From: Glycine soja
Lineage: Eukaryota; Streptophyta; Magnoliopsida; Fabales; Fabaceae
NCBI RefSeq assembly: GCF_004193775.1
Contig: NC_041011.1
Coordinates: 17,503,173-17,567,172 of the forward strand
Direction: 5' to 3'
DNA length: 64,000 bases
Each line of letters opens with the position of its first letter. Positions within the stretch are counted from its first letter, which is position 1. The notes below the pieces were generated by a model. The model had not been told where the DNA came from. It made no database searches and was given only the letters and a program-made list of their open reading frames with translations. The position numbers were made by a program, and so were the translations under genes. Positions 54,666 through 64,000 of this stretch are shown piece by piece.

Positions 54666-54857
54666 TTATTTGTGATTTTTTATTTGGGCCATGGTGGGAT
54701 TTACGGGCAGCGGTTGAACAATGTAATTCTCTTCCACAGCATCCCATACATCCAACCCCTCTAGATAAGACTGCATTCTCACTGACCATAGGTCATAACC
54801 TTTGCCATCAAAGAGTGGAAGAGCAACTTGAGAGAAATTTCCTTCACCTTCCATTTC
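54666..54857 (-). pseudogene. Copia Gag N-terminus (element at 50616)
   Basis: Probable start at the Met of MEGEGNFSQVALPLFDGKGY (about 54857), a typical copia Gag beginning, rather than the upstream Met at 54917, which lies in the LTR. It continues LWSVRMQSYLEGLDVWDAVEE to a TAA at 54666 and is in frame with the 54659 frame. Confidence 0.82.
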
Positions 54858-54877
54858 ACAAGTCTCGTAAGAAGATA

Positions 54878-54889
54878 GCTCTGATACCA
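54878..54889 (-). other. PBS of the copia element at 50616
   Basis: The minus strand reads TGGTATCAGAGC, a perfect initiator tRNA-Met type site, two bases from the LTR. Confidence 0.9.
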
Positions 54890-54891
54890 GT

Positions 54892-55190
54892 TGTTGGTTT
54901 TTAGAGAATAAATGCACTAGAAAAACAGAGAAATAAAATATTGAAGAATATATAATTTGAAGGGAAACGAATTGGAGGATAATTATTATTCAGCTGCAAA
55001 CGTATACATTTATAAATGCTGCAGAAAACAGAAAATAAACTAACTTAGATAAATCAGAATTGCTTTCTCCTAAATTTTAGGAACAACTCTCTAACAAATT
55101 GCAATAACTACTATGATTAGGAGGACTTATTCAAAAACAGAAAAATTGAAAAATAATGATCACGTTGCAGTCCAAAGCAGTTTCTTAACA
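54892..55190 (-). mobile_element. 5' LTR of the copia element at 50616
   Basis: Same ends as 50616-50912; followed by CNL sequence starting with the repeated GGCCT. Confidence 0.92.
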
Positions 55191-55558
55191 GGCCTTCAAA
55201 CCATTTACAAGGACACACGTGTTGTACATGATGTGAGGGAAATGACTCATTCACATGTTAACCCTTCAAATGTGATAAGGAGGGAACATGATACTAGTGA
55301 CTAGTCGTAGTCACTCAATAGCTGCCATGATGTGCTCTAATTCCTCATACTCTTACTTTCTAGAAGCCCTCTCTGAAGAAGATTGCTTCTCTCTGTTTGT
55401 CAAATCGGCTTTTAAAGAAGGAGAAGAGAAAAAACACCCATAACTGTTGGAAATTGGAAGAAATATTGTGAAAAAATGTGGAGGGATACCGTTGGCAGTG
55501 AAAACATTAGGGAGTTTACTATTCTCAAAGGTTGATAGAAAACAGTGGGAATCTATAA
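55191..55558 (+). pseudogene. CNL copy C segment 2: linker joined to RNBS-B, GLPL
   Basis: TRVVHDVREMTHSHVNPSNVIRREHD is the pre-P-loop linker. At about 55292 it passes directly into TAGTGACTAGTCGTAGTCAC, equal to copy B 33080 (RNBS-B). So P-loop, RNBS-A and kinase-2 (about 400 bases) are deleted. Then [41 protein letters not shown] (GLPL-type motif present), up to the MITE at 55559. Confidence 0.88.
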
Positions 55559-55971
55559 GAGTGTGTTTGGATGGGGGAATTTAAAATTTTAAGAAATTTT
55601 AAATTCTAAGAATTTCAAATACTTCAATTGAAATTCTTTTATTTTCAAAATTTTGTGTTTGGATAAAAAAAAATTGTTAGGAATTTTCAACATTTTAAGG
55701 ATTTCGGGAACTTTAAGGTAGAAGAGATGATGAAAGTTAATAAGGAAATACATGAAGGTTTTAGAAGATTATTTTATAAAAAAGAATTTCAATTTCTAAC
55801 CTTTTAGAAGGAAATTGAAATTCTACGCTTTTTTTGTTTAAAATTCTGTTTTAAAATTCCAAAAATTTAAATTCTTGAAAAAAACATCAAACAATGAATT
55901 CTAGATTACAAAAATTCAAATTCTCAGATAAATTACTTTTCTCAGTTAAAATTCTCTATCCAAACATACTC
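55559..55971. mobile_element. Tourist-like MITE (PIF/Harbinger type), 413 bp
   Basis: Terminal repeats GAGTGTGTTTGGAT and ATCCAAACATACTC are inverted (one mismatch), with TAA on both sides (55556-55558 and 55972-55974). The interior is AT-rich with no ORF and further internal inverted similarity (AATTTAAAATTTTAAG, AATTCAAATTC). TAA duplication and GTGTTTGGAT ends are those of Tourist MITEs. It splits the CNL codons for ESIR and the following DN.IW. Confidence 0.85.
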
Positions 55972-56291
55972 TAAGAGATAATACGATTTGGAATTTGCCA
56001 AAAAAAGAAAAAGACATCTTACCTGCTCTCCAATTAAGTTATAATCAATTGCCTTCATATTTAAAACGATGCTTTGCTTGCTTCTCTATTTTCCCTGAGG
56101 ACTATGCTTTTCTGTCTCATGAAGTTATTATGTTGTGGGAGGCACTTGATTTTCTTCCACCTCCTAAGGAAAGTGAAACAATGAATGATGCTGCCAATTA
56201 ATTTTTGCGTGAGCTTCAGTCAAGATCTTTTCTTAAAGATTTTCTTGAACTGGGCAACTTTTTCACTTTTAATAACATGATTTAGTGCATG
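55972..56291 (+). pseudogene. CNL copy C segment 3: ARC/winged-helix region
   Basis: IWNLPKKEKDILPALQLSYNQLPSYLKR, FACFSIFPEDYAFLSHEVIMLWEAL and LPPPKESETMNDAAN, then a TAA (56199). LRELQSRSFLKDF and LGNFFTFN continue to the HDLVH codons, where the second copia element enters at 56292. Confidence 0.88.
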
Positions 56292-56757
56292 TGTAAAAAT
56301 TCTAAGGGGTTTCCTAGACTATCAATGATAGGAAACAACAGGATCTTGAAACCTATGGTTCTCACAAACAATCAATAAACAACAATAGATAATGATGTGT
56401 ACCTTTCTCCATAGGAAGACTTGTACCTTTCTCCATAGGAACTTCTCTCTGGTGCACTTTGATTTCCTTGAAAGAGGAGAGAAATAAGATTTCACTTCCT
56501 TAGGCCTTTCTTTTCTGCCTCTCTCCGTTCGTGATGGCTATGGTTGAGCGAGAACACTTTCTGGTCAGGAAGGGGACCTTATCTCACGTTAGTGGGTATT
56601 AAGCCCCTTTTATAACCACTACTCCCATCAAGTAGCAGTTAGTTCTAGAAACTTCTCTTATTAAGCCCAATTACAATTTAGCCCTTAATCGTTAATTATT
56701 TACTTATTAGTCCCTACATAAGTCACATGCCTCTCACATGAGACATTAATTCTTACA
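56292..56757 (-). mobile_element. 3' LTR of the copia element at 56292
   Basis: Next to the PPT (CAAGTGGGAGAA on the minus strand, 56758-56769). Confidence 0.9.
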
Positions 56758-57539
56758 TTCTCCCACTTGGCTCATGTGACATTAATAAACATTATCAACT
56801 AAATAAATAAATAGATTAACTAACATAATGCACATTAAAATTGACTAAATTGTTCTATACATTGGGTATATCATAATTTCATGATTAAGAATAGGAACCA
56901 ATTCGAGTCATGGCGGTTGTACATCATCTAATCGACATAGTCCCTTCCATGTACTACAAATTAGTCTTCTCCTTAATATGACCATTAGTTAGGAGTACAT
57001 AATTGGTCCAACATAATGTTTTCATTCAAGACAAAACCTATTAACATTACTCTAACACAAACATGCATGCAAACATAGAGAACAGGTAATCAGAAACATA
57101 TCATAATTGAGCTCAAAGTGTCAGAAAAATTACATAAGGTAAATTACACTTAATAATCATCAATAACAATAATGCCCATACTTTCAACATGTTCTATAAT
57201 GTCTTGGGCAATAATCGCTTATTCAAAGGGTCAACTATCATAAGGTTTGTGCTAATATGTTCTATTGACACTCTTTGTTTCTGAACTTCTTCCTTCAAAG
57301 TACCTCAATTTCATATGCTTAGCACCCTTAGAGTACTTGTCGTTCTTACAAAAATATTGTTGCGGAGTTATCACAATACATTTTCAGCATCCTAGCAATA
57401 CTGTTGACAATTCCAAGCCCTGAAATAAAGTTCCGCAGCCAATTAGCCTGAATTGTAGCCTCAAAACATACTACAAATTTAGCTCTCAGATGCAACAACA
57501 ACTGATGCATACAAAATTACTTTCATTTGTTTTCATTCC

Positions 57540-58330
57540 ATATCATTTATAAGACATTGTGCGAGACTAACTCTGTCTCATTTCTAAATTAGAATAGGCG
57601 ATGTTAAACACCTTTCCATCTTGAATCTCTCTAGCACTTTATCGATATATATATACTTTCTGAGATAAGCCTAACAATCCTTGTGATCTATTATGGAATA
57701 TTTTTATCCCTATCACATAGCTTACCTCACCCATATCTTTCACTTCAAAGTTTCTAGAGAGAAATTTCTTAGTCTCATGAAGAAGACCAAGATCGTTAGC
57801 TGCAAGCAAGATATCATCAATATACAGAATTAGAAAATAACCTTACTCCCACTGACCCTCGGATACATACACTGATAAACAGTATTTTCCTTAAATCTAA
57901 AGGAAATAATGGTATCATTAAACCTCAAATACCATTGGCGGGAAGCTTGCTTTAAGACTATATATTGATTTCTTTAGTATGCACACCATGTGTTCATTTC
58001 CTTTAACTGAGAACCCCATTGGTTGGTCCATACAAACATTATCCTCTAAATCTCTATTAAGAAAGGCAGTTTTCACATCTATTTGATGTAGCTCCAAGTC
58101 ATAATGGGCTACTAATGCCATGATAATCCTCAAAGAATCCTTTCGTGAGACCAATAAAATGTCTCTTTATAATCAATGTCATCTTTCTGAGTAAATTCCT
58201 TAGCAACAAGTCTAGCCTTGTAACGTTCAAGGTTGTCATGAGAGTCATGTTTAGTCTTGAAGACCCACTTACAGCCAACTCTCTTACAACCCTTTGGTAA
58301 TTCTACAAGGTCCTAAATACCATTATGTTC
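57540..58330 (-). pseudogene. Copia RT remnant (element at 56292)
   Basis: The frame 57918-58154 has DSLRIIMALVAHYDLELHQIDVKTAFLNRDL and MDQPMGFSVKGNEHMV. Downstream on the minus strand (57820-57600) LLHETKKFLSRNFEVKD and SQGLLGLSQ can be read in another frame. Upstream of 58154 a KWVFKTK-type stretch and ARLVAKEF-like codons are visible to about 58330. RNase H is not clearly preserved toward the PPT. Confidence 0.75.
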
Positions 58331-58381
58331 CATGGAATTTATCTCTTCTTTCATGGCATTTAACCACTTCTCAGAATTATC

Positions 58382-59520
58382 TCAACTTATAGTTTGTGAA
58401 AATGAAACTGGATCATTATCATTAATGCTTAAGTTTGTTTCTGTTTCATGTAAGTATACCACATAGTCATTCGAAATAGCTGGCCTTCTTTCTCTTTGAG
58501 ACCTCCTTAATGCTACTTCTTGTGGTTCTTCTACAATGGGTTCATTATGTATCATGGGCTCATCATTGTGTTGTACTTCTTCATTATTGTTTGTAGCAAT
58601 AACTGAAGTAGTAATCACCTTACAGCTAGAGGCAAAGGCTAAAGGGACTTGCACTCTAACTTCTTTAATTTCCACTTCTCGTGGAACTGTACTCCCACTA
58701 ATTTCACTGTTTTCAATGAACCTTGTATTTCCAGTTTCGACAATTCTCATACTATGATTAGGACAATAAAACATATACCCCTTTGACTTTTTGGATAACC
58801 AATGAAATATCCACTGATTGTTCTTGCATCCAATTTTCTTTCTTGCGGATTGTAAATTCTTATTTCTACCTGGCAACCCCAAACATGCAGGTGCCTTATA
58901 CTAGGTGCCCTATTTGTCCACAGTTCAAAAGATGTCTTTGGAACTGCCTTACTAGGAACCTTATTCAACAAATACATGGTAGTTTTCAAGGCATACATCC
59001 ACAAAGATATGGGTAAAGTCTAATTGATTAACATACTCCTAACCATATCCATTAAAGTTCTATTACGCCTTTCTGATACACCATTTTGTTGTGGTGTACC
59101 GGGAATTGTGTATTGCACACAAATGCACGTTTCTGAACAAGCTTTGCAAATGGACCTGGGTGTTGCCCAGTTTCATCATATCTTCTGTAATACTCATCAC
59201 CTCTATCATATCTAATAATTTTCACATTTATGTCTAATTGCCCTTTTACTTCATTGTAGTAAATTTCTAAGGCATCCATTGCCTAAGAAATCTCGGGCAG
59301 TAAGTAGACATAACCGTAACGCGAATAATCATCAATAATGGTGATAAAGTATCATTCCTTTCCGAAAGAACTAACATCAAAAGGTCCACAAATATCAGTA
59401 TGCACAATTTCAAGAAACTGAGTGCTTCTTGTAGCTCCTTTCTTTGTATGTTTTTCTTGTTTTCCCTTAATACAACCCACACAAATATTTAGATCCGTAA
59501 AATCTAGATAAGGAAGAATT
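58382..59520 (-). pseudogene. Copia integrase remnant and hinge (element at 56292)
   Basis: Three overlapping frames. 59482-59052 includes IIRYDRGDEYYRRYDETGQ (second core Asp, with Lys/Ser changes around it). 59004-58747 has MWMYALKTTMYLLNKVPSKAVPKTSFELW, integrase C-terminal region. 58882-58382 has NQWIFHWLSKKSKGYMFYC and the hinge ALRRSQRERRPAISNDYVVYL. Several frameshifts separate them. Confidence 0.8.
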
Positions 59521-60850
59521 TCATTTTTTTTTTAATATTTTCATCCTTTCTCTAGAAATGTGACCTAAACGTTTATGCCACAAGAAAGCAGATCGTTCAT
59601 TCACTAAACTATGTTTAGTGCCAACATTATGATGCAGAGTTAAAACAGTTTCAGCATACAAACTGTTTATTTCTAATTTATATAAACCATCACAAGAATA
59701 TTAGTACTAATGAGATGATTATGCTTAAATAAATTGAAACATCCATTACCAAAATTAAAAGAGTATGCAGTAACATCAAGTTTAGATAATGAAACTAAAT
59801 TCCTAGATAAACTAGGTACATAAGGAGTTCCCAGTAAATCTCAACGATGTCCAGTGTTGCGTTTTAAACAATAAGTCTCAACTATTTCCATTGGAGCTTT
59901 CACTTCATTCCCCATGAAAATGAACTTCTCATTTGGGCTTATGGTTTGGATTGTAAGGAATCTCTGCATAATGTTAGAAACATGAGTCATACATCCAGAA
60001 TTAATCCATCATGTATCATGGGAAACTACAGTTAAGTTTGATTCAAAGCATACATGAGCATTAAGCTCGCCATTCTTTTCGAACCAAGACTTACACATTA
60101 GGCAATCCTTTTGGAAATGTCTTAATTTCACAAAATTGACAATTATTTCCCTTTGATACCTTTCTTCTGGATTTGCAAAGAGTCGTCATTGTTCTTTAAT
60201 GACCCTTTGCCTTTATCATGCTTCTTCATAAATTTCTTTTCAAGCTCCTTGATTCCCTTGGTGGCTAACATAATGGACTAAGTGACTTCCTTGATTCTTA
60301 AGCCTCGTTTCTTCCTGAACTAACATACTGTGCAATTCATGCACATTCCATTTATCTTTCATGGTATTATAGTTCATTTAGAACAGGCCAAACTCATACG
60401 GTAATGAGTTTAGAATAAATTGAACAAGAAAGTTCTCATTCACAGCCATTATATTCCCAAGGTCTTAAGTCTTGCCGCAATGTTTGTCATCTCAATGACA
60501 TGTTCATACATAGTACGTGAACCATCAAACTTCATGATGGTCAATGTACTCATTAATGTCCCAACAACAAACTTATCGTTGTTTGAGAATACTCTCCCAC
60601 TAATCCCATAAACTTTTTAGCACTTTCGATTTTAGGGAGAGTTGTCTTAATATTGTCTGCAACAGTCATTCTCATCAACATTAGGCTGAGTCTGTTAGGT
60701 CTTTCCCATGTTTTATAATGAACTTTCTCTTCATTGCTACTAACATCAATAATAGTAACAAACTTCTCTTTTAACATAGCAAGATCATGATCCAAAACAC
60801 CGAGGTGAAATTGGACTTGCTCATTTCATTCAGAGAAGTCAAGCCCATTA
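59521..60850 (-). pseudogene. Copia Gag and protease remnant (element at 56292)
   Basis: The frame 60795-60553 (HYKTWERPNRLSLMLMRMTVADNIKTTLPKIESAKKFM) is the UBN2-type Gag core. Downstream on the minus strand to about 59700, pieces such as ETYCLKRNTGHR and SLSRNLVSLSKLD, from the protease to pre-integrase zone, can be read but not as one frame. Confidence 0.7.
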
Positions 60851-62308
60851 AAATTGGCTCAGATGATACATAAGAATCCAATGAGCTCAAAACATGTATT
60901 ACATAATAAAATTCACATAAGTGTTTTGAGACATAAAATACATGTCATATGATTCATTCAGATAATGGACAATGTATATTGGTGTTCTCCTTTGGGTGAT
61001 ACACCAACATACAACATACAAACATAATGATGCTAATAAAATTTTAACATTATTTGGCAATTAAATATGCACCAATTAGTAGTATTTATTTCCTTTGGAC
61101 ATATAAATAAAACTAATGATACACACAAATTGTCTACAATTATATTCATTAATTATAAGAGCAACTAATCAACCTTTGGGTGATCCATAAATGCTTTATA
61201 ACAATGAATTTCAATTACCCATAAACCAATAATCTTATAATTTAGCATCCATTATTCTATGAGTAATTGGAATAATCATTAAGTTGGAATTAAATAACCT
61301 TACAAATTTGGCCACTTTGGTGACTAACAAATTCAACATACATTTAATTCCAACCAAATATTATTGAAATAATCATTAATTTGGAATTAAATAACCTTAC
61401 AAATTTGGTCTCTTTGGTGACTAACAAATTCAACATACATTTAATTCTAACCAAATATTATTGAAATAATCATTAATTTGAAATTAAATAACCTTACAAA
61501 TTTGGCCACTTTGGTGACTAACAAATTCAACATACATTTAATTTCAATCAAATATATATGGCCTGTACATACTTATTGCTATTATCAATTCATAGCTATT
61601 CTATTAATTTCGTTCCAGGCCATAAAATAATATTTGTATTTATTTATGTTTTTGCATTCAAACACGTTCAAGCAAATATGTAGCATATACATATATTTAC
61701 TGCTACCAATAATTTCAAAGCATTCACGTTAATTTAATTACAGGATATAAACTTTCAATCCTTCAATTACGTTTAATAATAATTTCCAGAAAAAAAAACA
61801 CAAGTGGGACTGAAAATAGCAAAATGGGTTGCAAATAGCAATATCCAAAATTTCTAATTCTCCTACAAGGTAGGTACGCGTAGCAGCGGCTTTTCAATTG
61901 GAATGGAAAGAAAGGTACATGCAGGCATAACTTTACAAAACCAATTCACAGCATAGTGCGTCATTCATTCTCCATAATTTAATATATAAATAACGTTAAT
62001 GGAAAGACAACTTTCTCCATTAAAAATAAATTTGGCAGCAGAAGTTTTCTCTTTGAAGTTTTGTATAATATTTCTTTCATACAAAATTTCATACTTTGCA
62101 GCGGAAAAACATAATTAATGCCAAAAACACACTATCCAAACATGTACTTTAATTGAAAATACATGTAATAGAAATTAAAATTCTTAAATTTCATAATTAG
62201 GTTTGATGCATAATTTGAAGAAATTAAATTATCCTTAAATTTCATAATTAGGGTTCATGCATAATTGGGAGAAATTAAATCATTCTTGGAGAATCATAAA
62301 TTTCATAA
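60851..62308 (-). other. Leader of the copia element at 56292
   Basis: Noncoding, AT-rich, 1.4 kb between gag and the PBS, unusually long for a copia leader. It contains the triplicated 97-base unit at 61270-61555. Confidence 0.6.
61270..61555. repeat. 97-base tandem triplication
   Basis: Units beginning AATAATCATTAA at about 61271, 61368 and 61465 share AATAACCTTACAAATTTGG and GGTGACTAACAAATTCAAC. They are nearly identical, so the expansion is recent. Confidence 0.9.
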
Positions 62309-62310
62309 CA

Positions 62311-62325
62311 CATGCTCTGATACCA
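62311..62325 (-). other. PBS of the copia element at 56292
   Basis: The minus strand reads TGGTATCAGAGCATG, initiator tRNA-Met type, two bases from the LTR. Confidence 0.88.
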
Positions 62326-62327
62326 CA

Positions 62328-62793
62328 TGTAAAAATTCTTAAGGGGTTTCATAGACTATCAATGATAGGAAACAACAGGATCTTGAAACCTATGGTTCTC
62401 ACAAACAATCAATAAACAACAATAGATAATGATGTGTACCTTTCTCCATAGAAAGACTTGTACCTTTCTCCATAGGAACTTCTCTCTGGTGCACTTTGAT
62501 TTCATTGAAAGAGGAGAGAAATAAGATTTCACTTCCTTAGCCTTTCTTTACTGCCTCTCTCCGTTTGTGATGACTATGGGTGAGAGAGAACACTTTCTGG
62601 TCAGGAAGGGGACCTTATCTCACGTTAGTGGGTATTAAGCCCCTTTTATAACCACTACTCCCATCAAGTAACAGTTAGTTCTAGAAACTTCTCCTATTAA
62701 ACTCAATTACAATTTAGTTCTTAATCGTTAATTATTTACTTATTAGTCCCTACATAAGTCACATGTCTCTCACATGAGACATTAATTCTTACA
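62328..62793 (-). mobile_element. 5' LTR of the copia element at 56292
   Basis: Copy of 56292-56757; the CNL reading resumes at GCATA (62794). Confidence 0.9.
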
Positions 62794-63889
62794 GCATATC
62801 TTGCAATTTATGTTGCAAATGGTGAGTATCAAGTAATAGATCCCCACGGTTCCAAAATATCTGAGCATGCCCGACATTTAGCATTAAATGATAATAATTT
62901 GCATGACCAAGCTCTCGTTCCCACAGGTTTGAGAACTATAGTTTTTCCTGCGAAAGCCACAAATGAAACTTTCTTGAATACATTGGTGTCAAGGTGCAAA
63001 TACTTAAGGTATTTAAAACTACGTAATTCTGAAAACTGAGAGTTGGAAAGTTAAAACATTTAAGATATCTCAGTCTTCAAGATAATGGAAAACTTAAGGG
63101 ACTCCCTGATTCAATGTGTAAACTCCAAAGTTGCAAACTTTGGACCTCACAGGATGCCTAAAGCTACAAGAATTGCCCAGAGGAATAAGAAAACTAATAA
63201 GCCTTCGTCAGCTGTTTATAAACAACAAGGATTCCTGATTTTCCAGAAAAACAGATTTCAAATTTGACGTCTTTAGAAGATTTAAGATTGTATTATTGTG
63301 ATAATTTGGAGTCATTGTCCCAAGGGATACAACTTTCTAGTCTTAAAACGTTGGTTTTGGAAGGCTGTGGGAGACTAAAGTCTTTGTCGTTTCATGTCAT
63401 TAGAAATTTAGAAAATTTTGTTATTGATGACTGGAAAGTGGGAATTATCAATGGGCCTTGGCAACCAAATCTCTGATTCAAGGTTAAAAGTTCCTTTGTC
63501 TTGAAGGTTTGCCACAGCTGGCCACTTTGCCACAGTGGTTGCAAGGATCTATGAACACTTTACATTCCTTGGTAATTATTTCTTGCTAGAATCTTGAGGA
63601 GATTCCTGAATGGCTGTCAACTCTGATTTGTCTCAAACAACTTCCAATTCAAGGTTGTCCAAAGCTGCTTTTACTTCCTCAAAACATGCATCACCTCACA
63701 AATCTTGAAACATTAGAAATTGTTGGTTGTCCTGAATTATGCAAAAAATACCAGAAGGAGGTTGGACAGGATTGGCACAAAACATCACAGATAAAAAATG
63801 TAATAATTGATGAACCGGAAGAGCAAAGGCAATTCTACGACAACAGTCAAAAGTTGAAGGTACTAATTTTCGCTTTTTGGTTTTCATAA
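62794..63889 (+). pseudogene. CNL copy C segment 4: post-MHD linker and LRRs
   Basis: Follows the interrupted HDLVH codons. VANGEYQVIDPHGSKISEHARHLAL-like sequence leads to LRRs (LVSRCKYLRYL, LEDLRLYYCDNLESLSQG, LKTLVLEGCGRLKSLSFHVIRNLENFVI). Frameshifts lie near 63040, 63135, 63240 and 63465. The last part (NLETLEIVGCPELCKKYQKEVGQDW) runs to NSQKLK before GTACTAATTTTCG, the 3' intron donor. The frame stop at 63887 is already in that intron. Confidence 0.85.
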
Positions 63890-64000
63890 TAGATTGTTGT
63901 TTTAGAAAACTTCTTTACATATCAAGTTATTTACCAATGCCTTTATAGATTAGATAGTTAAGACTCCGTTAAGCTTGTTCAATTCCTAACTATGTAGATA
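63890..64000 (+). other. 3' intron of CNL copy C, cut by the window edge
   Basis: TTTACATATCAAGTTATTTACC and TTAAGCTTGTTCAATTCCTAAC match the 3' flanks of copies A (26640-26710) and B (42570-42660). Confidence 0.6.

Larger units (their letters stand above)
50616..55190 (-). mobile_element. Ty1/copia element, 4.6 kb, full length but mutated
   Basis: LTRs 50616-50912 (297 bp) and 54892-55190 (299 bp), about 2.5% different by eye, flanked by GGCCT on both sides. The PBS (TGGTATCAGAGCT) and PPT are intact. Gag-PR-IN and RT-RNase H are present with a few stops and frameshifts. It has two CCHC knuckles. It is distinct in sequence from the copia element at 33490. Confidence 0.93.
56292..62793 (-). 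mobile_element. Degenerate TNT1-like copia element, 6.5 kb
   Basis: LTRs 56292-56757 and 62328-62793 (both 466 bp, about 15 substitutions plus two indels by my count, about 3%) with ends TGTAA / TTACA. Flanking 5-mers are GCATG and GCATA (one mismatch). The PBS and PPT are intact. Coding content is broken into short frames. Older than the other two full-length copia elements by LTR divergence. Confidence 0.9.
50536..63889 (+). pseudogene. CNL copy C: CC-NBS-LRR gene with deleted NB core and three inserts
   Basis: Segments: 50536-50615, 55191-55558, 55972-56291 and 62799-63889. Inserts are a copia element (50616-55190), a Tourist-like MITE (55559-55971) and a second copia element (56292-62793). 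The coiled coil is mostly deleted: MTESLPFS is followed by a stop and then by VAAQGNMFGL, which lies far downstream in copy B. A second deletion removes P-loop to kinase-2. So beyond the insertions it lacks what is needed to bind nucleotide. It is on the same strand and of the same family as copies A and B. Confidence 0.9.

Overview
The window looks like plant nuclear DNA, most likely from a phaseoloid legume such as soybean. It is AT-rich and has no bacterial-type operons. It holds a SIRE1-like Ty1/copia element, an Athila-type (Calypso/Diaspora-like) Ty3/gypsy element primed by tRNA-Asp, an Ogre/Tat-like LTR-PBS fragment, several other LTR elements, MULE and hAT DNA transposons, and relics of CC-NBS-LRR (CNL) resistance genes of the RGA2-like legume type. 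The species is an inference. I see no rRNA or tRNA gene, no CRISPR array and no intact non-transposon gene.

Layout. 1-11.4 kb: a minus-strand Athila-type element with full 5' LTR, PBS, gag, PR, RT, RNase H and IN, all broken. Its 3' LTR is cut at about the U3/R boundary and joined to an inverted copy of the post-pol region, forming a 1.25 kb-armed palindrome. 11.4-14.7 kb: leader and LTR of another retroelement, with a SIRE-type solo LTR nested at its edge. 14.8-25.1 kb: a Mutator-like (MULE) transposase gene whose second intron has swollen to 7.8 kb by nested retroelements (SIRE1-like pol, a 1.8 kb LTR, an Ogre/Tat LTR), plus a convergent relic of a GRF zinc-finger gene.

25.7-64 kb: three relics of one CNL family, all on the + strand. 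Copy A (25.7-26.5 kb) keeps only LRRs. Copy B (32.2-42.4 kb) is split by a solo LTR that itself contains a nearly intact copia element, and by a gag-only copia element; a MULE with two tandem arrays and a divergent ORF sits in its apparent 3' intron. Copy C (50.5-63.9 kb) is split by two copia elements and a Tourist-like MITE and has lost its nucleotide-binding core. A TNT1-like RT remnant lies at 27.6-28.6 kb and a hAT remnant at 48.9-49.7 kb.

The window reads as a decaying resistance-gene cluster used repeatedly as a landing site. Target-site duplications (GATAC, TCTTC, TATTT, GGCCT, TAA) are still readable, so the order of insertion can be followed. By eye the two LTRs differ by about 2-3% in three of the copia elements, so those insertions are fairly recent. 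None of the genes appears able to make a full-length product as it stands. The least ordinary structures are the palindromic Athila-type element and the MULE at 43.3-48.6 kb.
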